DNA from: Teretinema zuelzerae
Lineage (GTDB): Bacteria > Spirochaetota > Spirochaetia > Treponematales > Treponemataceae
NCBI RefSeq assembly: GCF_021021555.1
Contig: NZ_JAINWA010000003.1
Location: 124,001 to 188,000, forward strand
Direction of reading: 5' to 3'
Length of the DNA: 64,000 bases
In this document: positions 53,362-61,587 of the stretch, piece by piece
Layout: each line of letters starts with the position of its first letter
How positions within the stretch are numbered: the stretch's first letter is position 1
Position numbers and translations under genes: made by a program
Notes under the pieces: generated by a model
Seen by the model: only the letters and a program-made list of their open reading frames with translations
Told to the model about the DNA's origin: nothing
Database searches by the model: none

Positions 53362-54696
53362 TTAAATGAGTCCCGCAACAGCAGAACCAAGAGTCACCGC
53401 GTTGTCCATCGTGACTATCTCGTACCAGATTCCCCGCTCTTCAGTGAGCGCCTGGTTGAGATATCCGGTTACCCGCTCTCTGAGATTGTGGGTGCGAAGG
53501 AATGTGGTTCCTTCGCAAAGCACGCTGACCGGGCGGACGGGACTCGTGCCCTTTCCGCTTTTTATTATCGCGGCTGCGATGTTCGCGGCTGCGAGCCGGG
53601 CTGAACGCTCGACGAAGGCGTCGAGAAGACGGAACGCTGTTTCGCGGTCCGCTTCGTTTCCTGCAGCGAGGATCGCGCCGAGCTTGGTGTCGGTCCGGTA
53701 TGGTCCGTAGAAGAACTGGTCCATGTCTTTGAGCTCAAGAGTATCTACAGCGGCGAGTTTCGCCGAAACGGCTGAAGAAAACAGGCCTTCCTTAGCCGCT
53801 TCTACGAGAGCGAGGCGGGAGACCGGGCCCAGATAGGCGCCGGAGCACATCTTTTCGTATCCGTAGAGGCCGGGAGAGTTGGTGGAGTTATCCAGAACAG
53901 CGTCGAAATCGCTGCGCGCGACCTTGTTGCACTTGCCTGATTCGCAGACGATTATCTGGCTTTCGGGAGCGGGCGCTCCCAGAGAAGCTATCTTCGGTAT
54001 CGCGCCGGATTCGATGTAGGCAGCGTTCATTCCGGTTCCAAGGATAAAGCCGACGTAGGAATCGTATTCTTTACCGTTCGTCGCGGCAGACGCTCCCGCA
54101 AGGAGAGCCGCGGTTGTATCATTAAGCAGAACGACTTTTTTCGGGCGATTCCAGCCGCGTTCCACAAGAGCGTCAGAGAGGCTTTCGCCGACGAGCGAAC
54201 CGATGACTTCCTTCGCTTTAATTTCCTTGGAGAACTGAATCACCTTGCCGTCGCCCTCAGGGGTGATCGACATCGCATAGGAGAAGCAGAAACCGATTAG
54301 GTCGGCCTTATTCTTCAGGTGATCGAGAAACGAAGCGATTGTTTCGAAAAATTCTTTTTTTGTATATTCGCGATCCGTCGCGGGCATCGCCTTTTTTTCC
54401 ATATCTGAAATAGTCGGGGTACCGTTCGCGTCGAAAGTTACCAGGCAGGAACGGAAATTGGTGCCGCCGGCGTCGATTACGATGACGGATTTATTTTTCG
54501 GAGAGCTTTTCGGAGGCACAGCCCAGGTGGGAATCATGTCCATCGAGGGTCCCTGAGCGGGAGGGTTCGAAGGATCTCGGACAAGGCCTTCTTCCATATC
54601 GTACATCATCGTCTGAATTATCGAATTAACGCTCGGGCCGCCGGCCTGGAAATTATGTCTGCCCAGGAAGGCATGAACTGCATATCGGGGATTCAT
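53362..54696 (-). CDS. hxk: Hexokinase
   Basis: 444 residues. Phosphorylates glucose/hexoses with ATP. Phosphate-binding VIDAGGTNFRSCLV, the small-domain NDTTAALLAGAS and GTGMNAAY are recognisable; eukaryote-like hexokinases of this size are characteristic of treponemes. AGAGGTG precedes the ATG and an extended -10 promoter lies 33 bases upstream. First of a run with PilZ and HEAT genes. Confidence 0.92.
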   Translation of the reverse strand: MNPRYAVHAFLGRHNFQAGGPSVNSIIQTMMYDMEEGLVRDPSNPPAQGPSMDMIPTWAVPPKSSPKNKSVIVIDAGGTNFRSCLVTFDANGTPTISDMEKKAMPATDREYTKKEFFETIASFLDHLKNKADLIGFCFSYAMSITPEGDGKVIQFSKEIKAKEVIGSLVGESLSDALVERGWNRPKKVVLLNDTTAALLAGASAATNGKEYDSYVGFILGTGMNAAYIESGAIPKIASLGAPAPESQIIVCESGKCNKVARSDFDAVLDNSTNSPGLYGYEKMCSGAYLGPVSRLALVEAAKEGLFSSAVSAKLAAVDTLELKDMDQFFYGPYRTDTKLGAILAAGNEADRETAFRLLDAFVERSARLAAANIAAAIIKSGKGTSPVRPVSVLCEGTTFLRTHNLRERVTGYLNQALTEERGIWYEIVTMDNAVTLGSAVAGLI

Positions 54697-54724
54697 TACG
54701 CACCTCTTTTCTGGAAAATATTGT

Positions 54725-54746
54725 CAATAGTATAGCATTGCTATTG
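54725..54746 (-). promoter_or_regulatory. Hexokinase promoter with overlapping palindrome
   Basis: On the minus strand TGCTATACT (54,737-54,729) is an extended -10. It sits within the dyad ATAGCAtTGCTAT (54,732-54,744), flanked by CAATA/TATTG. A regulator binding here would block the promoter; no candidate is named. Confidence 0.45.
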
Positions 54747-54771
54747 AAAATATGCCAGCTTTCCCTGCGTG

Positions 54772-55359
54772 TTACGAGCGTGTAAGCTGAAGATAGACCT
54801 GGTCGGCAAGGCCGAATCCGGCGGATTTTGTGACCGTTCTGGCGAGTTCGTCGTAAAACATGTCGTTGTACATTCCGGATGCGAAGCTTTCTTTTCCGTC
54901 GATGCCTGTTTTCTGTATGGTGTTTTTCATGGAGGAGAGCATTATTTTTACGAAATACGATTCGAGCTCCAACGCCTGTTCATAGATTTTTGATGATCGG
55001 TCGATCTTGCCTTTCTGTCCTGCATTGGCCGCCGCTCCCACAAGCGGGGAGTCCTTGTCTATTGACGTGATATCTTTTTTCGCAAGTGAACTGATGAAGT
55101 CTCCGGGAAGCCGGGGATCCTGGAGACCGTTCTGCGAGAGGTTTTTCGAAAGGGCGCCGCCTAAGGAGGTGCTGGACGAAGACGCGTCGTCTTCGTCTAT
55201 TCCGGAGCGGATTCCGTCGATGAGAGCGGAAAAACGGCGCTCGGTTTCCTGCGCCTTCGCGTTGTCGAGCAATCCGCCCATGCCGCCGATGCCCGATATG
55301 CCTGCCCCGAGTCCTGCCGAACCGGCGGCAAGAGTTGCGCTGGAAAGAAGTCCCGTCAT
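54772..55359 (-). CDS. flgJ: FlgJ-like rod assembly protein without muramidase domain
   Basis: 195 residues. The C-terminal part (KIYEQALELESYFVKIMLSSMKNTI, in parts, then MYNDMFYDELARTVTKSAG, GLADQVYLQL) is the FlgJ N-terminal rod-binding domain. The N-terminal 100 residues are Gly/Ser-rich and low-complexity. No glucosaminidase domain, as in most spirochaetes, where a separate enzyme opens the peptidoglycan. Directly follows flgG. Confidence 0.82.
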   Translation of the reverse strand: MTGLLSSATLAAGSAGLGAGISGIGGMGGLLDNAKAQETERRFSALIDGIRSGIDEDDASSSSTSLGGALSKNLSQNGLQDPRLPGDFISSLAKKDITSIDKDSPLVGAAANAGQKGKIDRSSKIYEQALELESYFVKIMLSSMKNTIQKTGIDGKESFASGMYNDMFYDELARTVTKSAGFGLADQVYLQLTRS

Positions 55360-55397
55360 CAGTGTGCCCTCCGCTTCAGATTATCGGCCGATCAGGT

Positions 55398-56192
55398 TCA
55401 GCGCTTGAGGCTTACCGCGGTCTGAAGCATATTGTCGCTCGTTTGAATGGCCTTCGAACTGAACTCGTACGCTCTCTGCGCGACGATCATGCCTACCATC
55501 TCGCCTACTGTCGATACGTTCGACATTTCAAGGAATTTATGGATCGCTTTGCCGAAGCCTTCGAATCCGGGCCTTCCCGCAATCGAATTTCCCGACGCGG
55601 GGGTCTGCTTATAGAGATTCTCGCCCACAGACGATAATCCCGCGGGATTCTGGAAACGATAGAGTTCTATCATACCGACATCCACAGGATCGTCGAGGTC
55701 GTCCACTTTAACGGAGACGCGGCCGTCCTGAGTCACGGTGAGGGTATCCTGGCGGAAACCGTCGGGAAAGGTGATTTCAGGAAGCACCTTCAAGCCGTTA
55801 GAGGTGACCAGTTGCCGCTCGGCGTCTATTTTGAACGAGCCGTCGCGGGTATAGGCATAGGAGCCGTCGTACTGGAGCACCCTAAAAAAGCCTTCTCCCT
55901 GTATCGCGATGTCGCTGATGTTCCCGGTGTTCTGAAGAGAACCCTGGTCGAACATTCTCAAGGTTGAGGCGACTTTCACGCCGTGGCCCATCTGCACGCC
56001 TACGGGAGTTATGGTGTCTTCGGTGGCCGGCGTTCCCGCGGTTTTAACCGTCTGATACAACAGGTCTTCGAATTCAACCCGCTGCTTCTTGAAGCCGGTG
56101 GTGTTCACGTTGGACAGATTGTTCGATATCGTATCAATATTTGCCTGCTGGCCGTTCATTCCGGTGGCGGCAGTCCATAAACTTCTTACCAT
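55398..56192 (-). CDS. flgG: Flagellar distal rod protein
   Basis: 264 residues. N-terminal MVRSLWTAATGMNGQQANIDTISNNLSNVNTTGFKKQ (split: LWTAATGMNGQQ and TISNNLSNVNTTGFKK) and C-terminal MSNVSTVGEMVGMIVAQRAY with IQTSDNMLQTAVSLKR are hallmark rod-protein helices. Forms the distal rod of the periplasmic flagellum. It follows flgF by 46 bases. Confidence 0.95.
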   Translation of the reverse strand: MVRSLWTAATGMNGQQANIDTISNNLSNVNTTGFKKQRVEFEDLLYQTVKTAGTPATEDTITPVGVQMGHGVKVASTLRMFDQGSLQNTGNISDIAIQGEGFFRVLQYDGSYAYTRDGSFKIDAERQLVTSNGLKVLPEITFPDGFRQDTLTVTQDGRVSVKVDDLDDPVDVGMIELYRFQNPAGLSSVGENLYKQTPASGNSIAGRPGFEGFGKAIHKFLEMSNVSTVGEMVGMIVAQRAYEFSSKAIQTSDNMLQTAVSLKR

Positions 56193-56238
56193 TTCACATC
56201 TCCTTCGAATGCAGCGTCGATCTTGTCAGTCAAAGCGT

Positions 56239-57054
56239 TTATCTCATCTTTACCGTCTCGCCCCAGAGTTTCGCCATCATCGTGTCTTCTGATTGTATCG
56301 ATTTCTGGTTCGCTTCGTAGGCGCGGTTCACTTCGATCATCTGCACCATTTCGTGCACGACGTTCACGTTGGACGCCTCGATGAAGCCCTGGGTCACCAG
56401 CGGCCGCTCCGGTCCTTCAGCCGGCAAGGCGGGCCCGGATACGGGCGTGTCGATATAGAGGCTCGAACCCTGTTTTTTCAGGTACCGGTCGTTTTCAAAG
56501 CCGACGAGCTTGAGCCTGTCGACGAGTTCAGAGTCGGCCTCGGGGTTTCCGATCGGCCGGGCCCATACTTCGCCGTTTTTGTTGACTGTATACACAGAAT
56601 CCTGCAGGAAGATCCGGCCTTTTTCGCCGAGCAGGGGAAAGCCTTCCTTCGTCATGAGATAGCCTTCCTGGCCGAGTGTGAAATTGCCGTTGCGCGTATA
56701 GCGTTCGCCGTGAGGGGTTTCCACGGCAAAGAATCCCCTGCCCTCCAGCGCCATGTCGGAAGGCGAGGAGGTCTGTTTGTAGGAACCTTGCGAGAAATCG
56801 GTGAACAGTTCGTTCAGTTCTACGCCGAGTCCGATTTTGCCGATTATGGGGGCCGCGTCGGCGGAGCCGAAGGGATTCTTATACACTCCGTCGTCCTGGA
56901 GCCTGCGCAAAAGAAGCTCGGGGAAATTCTTGCTGACGGTCACATCGCGCTTGTAGCTCGTCGTATCGACGTTCGCGAGATTGTTCGATATAGCGTCGAG
57001 CCGATGCTGCTGGGCAAGCATTCCGCTCGCGCCGGTATACCATCCACGTACCAT
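56239..57054 (-). CDS. flgF: Flagellar proximal rod protein (FlgF-like)
   Basis: 271 residues, rod-hook family. N-terminal MVRGWYTGASGMLAQQHRLD, AISNNLANVDTTSYKRD, and C-terminal ASNVNVVHEMVQMIEVNRAYEAN. FlgF is preferred to a second FlgG by the position before flgG and the more divergent centre. GGAGAAATC precedes the ATG. Only 103 bases separate it from the divergent pabBC remnant. Confidence 0.85.
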   Translation of the reverse strand: MVRGWYTGASGMLAQQHRLDAISNNLANVDTTSYKRDVTVSKNFPELLLRRLQDDGVYKNPFGSADAAPIIGKIGLGVELNELFTDFSQGSYKQTSSPSDMALEGRGFFAVETPHGERYTRNGNFTLGQEGYLMTKEGFPLLGEKGRIFLQDSVYTVNKNGEVWARPIGNPEADSELVDRLKLVGFENDRYLKKQGSSLYIDTPVSGPALPAEGPERPLVTQGFIEASNVNVVHEMVQMIEVNRAYEANQKSIQSEDTMMAKLWGETVKMR

Positions 57055-57157
57055 TGATTTCTCCTATTCTCATAATCGCGGGCATTGCCGATTCTTATAT
57101 GATTATCGGAATTTCGGCTCTGGAACTGAGATATTTATTCAGGGTATAGTCTTCCCC

Positions 57158-58230
57158 ATGAAAGTCGTGTTTTATGAACACTCCGATTCAAGCTGGAGAA
57201 TGCTTGAAGACGAGCTTGATATACTCGAAACGCATCGCGCGCAGGAGATTCCTTCTCTTTTGGAAACGGCAGACAAGCGATGCGAGGCAGGAGAATACGC
57301 CGCGCTCTGGATGGCCTACGAAGCCTCGCCCGCCTTCGATCCGCTGTACCGGGTAACGCAACCGGAAGAACCGAAGCCGATTACGTGTCGAACGTCGCGA
57401 ATGTACGCGTCGCGATCAGAACCGCCGTCTTCGACCATGCGGGCAAGAGCGCGCGCTACGGAACGGGGAGCGGAATCGTCTGGGGATCGGATGCGCTCGC
57501 CGAACGGCGCGAATGCCTTGATAAAACGGCGGTGCTCGACTCTGATGACGGCTTTTACGTATTCGACAGCATGCTGCTGGAAAACGGCGGGATTTCGGAT
57601 CTGGACGCGCATCTTGCGCGCTTGCGGAAGAGCTGCCGTTATTTCTTTCTGCCCGAATCGACGCACGACGGTTTGGAAAACGAGCTCTTAAGTCTGTGCC
57701 GAAATACTACGGACGGCAGTTGGAAGGTCAGAATACTCTGCAGCGCTAACGGTACGCGAAAAATCGAATGCGATCCGGTTCCCCCGCTTCCCGCTCCCTA
57801 TTGCGTTGCTCCTGCTCCCGGACGGCTCGCGGCGGACAATCCCTTCTTCGCGCACAAAACATCGCGCAGAGAGCATCTCGACGCTGCGCTTCGCGAAGCG
57901 CGGATCATGTACGGCGAAGCGTTGGCCGACGCTGTTCTGGTCAACTCCAGAGGCGAATTGATGGAAACGACGAGGGCGAACATCGTGCTGGAAATCGACG
58001 GAAAAAAATACACGCCGCCCCTCGATTCCGGAATTCTCCCGGGTGTATTCAGAGCAGGCATCCTTGAAAGGGGCCTCGTGCAGGAAAAGAAGCTCTACAT
58101 GGACGACTGGCATCGGGCGGACAGAATATGGGCGGTCAATTCGGTCCGCGGCTGGATCGAAGCGGAGCGGATTCCGCCGGATTTTCGGGCCAGTCGTGTC
58201 GGGGATAGCGGCCCTTCATGTCCTTTCTGA
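57158..58230 (+). pseudogene. Decayed pabB-pabC fusion (aminodeoxychorismate synthase/lyase) with core deletion
   Basis: The first 72 residues (from ATG 57,158) match the start of PabB (LWMAYEASPAFDPLYRV). From about 57,370, in another frame, comes the very end of PabB (VRVAIRTAVFDHAG, GTGSGIVWGSDA), followed by a complete-looking PabC: FDSMLLENGGISDLDAHLARL, PLP Lys in HKTSRREHLD, LVNSRGELMETTRANIV, PPLDSGILPGVFR. The chorismate-binding core of roughly 250-300 residues is gone. The PabC part (open from 57,280) may still be translated. Its 3' end overlaps hrpB by 95 bases. Suggests loss of own p-aminobenzoate synthesis. Confidence 0.7.
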
Positions 58231-60484
58231 CTTCTTTCCAGGAACCGGCCCAGAACCCCGCAAGGTCGCGGGTGATCTGCACGGGACGGCGAGCCGGCGA
58301 CAGAAGCTTGAGCACGATCGGCTCCCCCAGTATCTCGGGAGTCGAACAGCAGCCGTACAGATCCTGCACGCGGGTTTCCAGGACAGGGGTCGGCAGCTCC
58401 CCGGCGGCGGATTCTTCCCATGAGAGCGGACGCTCGATTCCGTTAGCCAGCTTTATTTTAAGCGGCACGAACGAGTCGACCTCCGCCCCGTCGAACTTCC
58501 ATCTGAGAGCCTCGAGAAAACGCTGCTCGGCGAGGTTTCCCGATCCGTCGAGAAAGGGAACGAGCCAGTTCTCCGGATCTTCGAGAAGCTCATTCGCGGA
58601 CGGAACGGCGCCGGATCTGCGATGACGCAAAAAACGGCATCGCGCGTAAAAAAGCCGCGAAGCCTGATTCCAGGGCAGAATATCGATTCCTTCATCGCGG
58701 AGAAGGCGGCAGAAAGCTTCCGGAATATCCTCAGGAGACGCCTGGGTCTGAATTTCCCTTAATATCAGTTTTCCGTAAAACGTACGGCGAACCTTTCTGA
58801 TTTTCCGGTTCGCGAGCGGGCCGGAACCCGAGAGTTCGATTGACGTTTCAGTCGAAGCCTTTGCCTCGATCCAGCGAAGAGCCTCCTCGGAAGGGAGGAT
58901 TTCGCAGGAATATATGCGGCCTTCCCGCTCGCCTGCGTCAACATCGGGCGCTACGATCCACTCGGGAAAGACCGCATACGAGGCGGCATCGCTTCCGGCA
59001 AGGCGAGCGACGCGCCCTGAGGGGAATTTATACAATCCGTCCTGTTGATGCCGGGCTATGCGGTCGGGGAAGCCTTCGAGAAGGCTCATGGAAGGAGACC
59101 CAGCCGCGGAAAAGAATCGCGCGGGGACCTGCGCAAGGCGGCGCTTCAAATCCTTAAGGGCCAATTCCTTTTCCCGCGGATTTCCCGAACGGTCCGCCAG
59201 CGAGGCAGCCTTTTCGAAGCCTCCCGCAAGCGCGACCGCTGCGAGCCGGGGATGCAGGCCGAGAGAGGAAAGAAACTTCCCCCGCTCGGTGATCGCGCCG
59301 GATTCGTCGATCGCCCCCATAGCGGCGAGAATTTCGCGCGAGGCAGCCCAGGCTCCGCTGTTCGGAGGGTCTATCCACTGAAGGTCTTCGGCCTTTCTCG
59401 CGCCCCAAACCGCGCATTCAAGCACGAGGGGAATCAGATCGGATCGCACGATTTCCGGGGGAGTTTCCGCCACGCGCAGATCCTGCTGCGCCCACAGCCT
59501 GACGCAGCGGCCGGGGCCGGTTCTGCCTGCGCGCCCGGCTCGCTGAGCGGCCGAAAATACGCTTTCCGGTTCGGTTTCAAGGCGAGTCATCCCGGTGCGC
59601 GGATCGAGACGGCTGATGCGGGCGAAACCACAATCGACGACGGTGGAAACGCCCGGAACGGTAAGGCTGGTCTCCGCGATGGAGGACGACAGTATAACCC
59701 GGCGTTTTCCGTCCGGGTTCCGCAGAGCCATCTTTTGTTCGGAAAAAGAGAGGGATCCGTGGAGAACGGCGACCTCGGCTCCGCAATTCTGCAGCCGCTG
59801 TTCTGCGAGACGGATGTCGGCTATTCCCGGCAGAAAACAGAGAATCCCGGTCGAATCGGTCTCCCGCAATTCTTCAAGAACCGCGTCCGCGACCGCATCC
59901 CCGATTCTCCGCGGCTGAGAGGATGCTTTGTGCACGATTTCCACCGGCCAGGTCCGTCCGGGAACGGAAACGACGGGAGAGTCGAGGATCGCGGCGATCT
60001 TTTCCGCGTTAATCGTGGCGGACATCACTAAAACCCTGAGGTCGCCGCGAAGCGTAACCACTTCCCTCAAGAGCGCGAGCGCAAGATCTCCGTGAAGCGA
60101 CCGCTCGTGGAATTCATCGAGAATAACGACCGAAACTCCCGTCAACGCAGGATCGTTTTGAATCATCCGGGTCAGAACCGCTTCGGTTATTATTTCGATG
60201 CGGGTGTTTCGCGAAATCCGGGATTCAAGCCGCATCCGGTAACCGACCGTTTCTCCGCACCGCTCGCCGAGCGTTTCCGCTATCCGTTCGGCGATGGCGA
60301 GAGCGGCCACGCGCCTGGGTTCGAGCATGAGTATGCGTCCCGGGAAGGCCGAAAGGAAAAACGGGGGAACCGCGGTAGATTTTCCGGCGGCGGTTTCGGC
60401 CGTCAATACGGCAATATTGGATGGGGATTTTTTGAGAGTCTCTGCGATCGATGAAAGATGCGCTGTTATGGGCAGTTCAGCCAT
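58136..60484 (-). CDS. hrpB: ATP-dependent RNA helicase HrpB
   Basis: 782 residues, DEAH-box superfamily 2. Walker A is ETAAGKST (usual GETGAGKTT), Walker B/motif II DEFHERS, motif III SATINAEKI, motif IV region CFLPGIADI, motif V SSSIAETSLTVPGV, motif VI QRAGRAGRTGPG. The long C-terminal region is typical of HrpB. The ATG at 60,484 is preferred over 60,508, because AGGGAG lies upstream of the former. It overlaps mrfB by 8 bases. Target RNA in bacteria is poorly known. Confidence 0.93.
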   Translation of the reverse strand: MAELPITAHLSSIAETLKKSPSNIAVLTAETAAGKSTAVPPFFLSAFPGRILMLEPRRVAALAIAERIAETLGERCGETVGYRMRLESRISRNTRIEIITEAVLTRMIQNDPALTGVSVVILDEFHERSLHGDLALALLREVVTLRGDLRVLVMSATINAEKIAAILDSPVVSVPGRTWPVEIVHKASSQPRRIGDAVADAVLEELRETDSTGILCFLPGIADIRLAEQRLQNCGAEVAVLHGSLSFSEQKMALRNPDGKRRVILSSSIAETSLTVPGVSTVVDCGFARISRLDPRTGMTRLETEPESVFSAAQRAGRAGRTGPGRCVRLWAQQDLRVAETPPEIVRSDLIPLVLECAVWGARKAEDLQWIDPPNSGAWAASREILAAMGAIDESGAITERGKFLSSLGLHPRLAAVALAGGFEKAASLADRSGNPREKELALKDLKRRLAQVPARFFSAAGSPSMSLLEGFPDRIARHQQDGLYKFPSGRVARLAGSDAASYAVFPEWIVAPDVDAGEREGRIYSCEILPSEEALRWIEAKASTETSIELSGSGPLANRKIRKVRRTFYGKLILREIQTQASPEDIPEAFCRLLRDEGIDILPWNQASRLFYARCRFLRHRRSGAVPSANELLEDPENWLVPFLDGSGNLAEQRFLEALRWKFDGAEVDSFVPLKIKLANGIERPLSWEESAAGELPTPVLETRVQDLYGCCSTPEILGEPIVLKLLSPARRPVQITRDLAGFWAGSWKEVRKDMKGRYPRHDWPENPAESAPLRSSRGPN

Positions 60485-61583
60485 GTTCGGGAAATTCTCC
60501 CTGTGCATTCAGTTTCGAGATTTTAGAAACGAGGCGAGCCGCCCGCTTTTCGTCGCCGAGCGCTTCGGCGCACCGGAGGGCTTCTTCCAGATCGCCCAGC
60601 CGATGCTCGTTGTCGACAGCCGAAAGGCGGAGCGCCAGGGGATCGCCTTCGAGAACGCAGTCCTTCAGAAAGGAAGCCGCTTCCATGTATTTTTTTTCGG
60701 ATCTGAGCGCGAGGGCACGGATCAGTGCCGCCCGTCCCTCCGCAGCTTCGATTGCGGAATCGAGGCGGAAAAGCAGCCGCGCAAGGCTCACGCAATCGAT
60801 CAGATTATGCTCGCCTATCCTGAGCAGATTTCCGCTGTCGCCGGTTTTAAGCCAGGAAAACCAGGCTTCCGGCGCCTCGCTTCCCGGAAGATCGTCCTCC
60901 CTGACGACGCCGAGCATCGCAGCTTCGATCGTCTGCAGCCGGCATGATTCAAGCTTTCTTTTCCATAAACGCCGGGAAGGATGCAATAGATCGAGATGGA
61001 GAATCGAACTCGAAAGATAGGAAGGCCGCAGTCCGTTCATGAGATTTCGGGTTACGAGTATCTGGCTGTCGAAGCACTTTCCGTTGAAAGACACGAGTAT
61101 CGGGTCTTTCCCGATCAAGGCTTCAAGCCGTTCAAGAAAATAGGGCTCTCCCGGATAATCGGCAAGGATGAGCTGATGCACGGTCAAAACCGCTCCTCCG
61201 TCTTCCAGTTTTCCGACAGCAGCCATGAACGCGACGGTACCGCTTCCGTGTGAAAGACCCGTCGTCTCCAGATCGAAAAAGACAAGCCGTTTTGACAATT
61301 CAAAATCATTACAATGCAACAACATATCTCTCTGCGAGGGAAACAACAGAGGAAGATGAGGCGAAAACGCTTTCACAGGTCCGAAATCGAGCGCGACTCG
61401 GGATTCCTTTTCATAATACTGGCCGTCATGCGCCGTCCATCCGGTTAACATCGAACCATCCGCTCCTGTCGCATCGAGACCGGTTTCTACTTCAGGAATC
61501 GCCTCGACCATGCCGGCCGGCGATGAGGTTTTCCCGGCGCGAATCCGCTCAAGCCGTCCGGATAATCCGCTGCGCTTCGCCAT
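60477..61583 (-). CDS. mrfB: MrfB-like 3'-5' exonuclease (YprB family)
   Basis: 368 residues. RNase H-like DEDD exonuclease: FFDLETTGLSHGSGTVAFMA (first acidic pair), LVSFNGKCFDSQIL (second), HNLIDCVSLARLL (third). The last 100 residues form TPR-like helices (ALRSEKKYMEAASFLKDCVL). In Bacillus the YprB/MrfB nuclease works with the MrfA helicase to repair mitomycin C crosslinks. Here it lies 4 bases downstream of mrfA, the same pairing. ATG at 61,583 is used; the upstream in-frame extension lies wholly within mrfA. Confidence 0.85.
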   Translation of the reverse strand: MAKRSGLSGRLERIRAGKTSSPAGMVEAIPEVETGLDATGADGSMLTGWTAHDGQYYEKESRVALDFGPVKAFSPHLPLLFPSQRDMLLHCNDFELSKRLVFFDLETTGLSHGSGTVAFMAAVGKLEDGGAVLTVHQLILADYPGEPYFLERLEALIGKDPILVSFNGKCFDSQILVTRNLMNGLRPSYLSSSILHLDLLHPSRRLWKRKLESCRLQTIEAAMLGVVREDDLPGSEAPEAWFSWLKTGDSGNLLRIGEHNLIDCVSLARLLFRLDSAIEAAEGRAALIRALALRSEKKYMEAASFLKDCVLEGDPLALRLSAVDNEHRLGDLEEALRCAEALGDEKRAARLVSKISKLNAQGEFPEHG

Positions 61584-61587
61584 CGGT

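Noticed and set aside
59045-60031. 328-residue forward open frame
   Set aside because: Antisense to hrpB, low-complexity basic translation.
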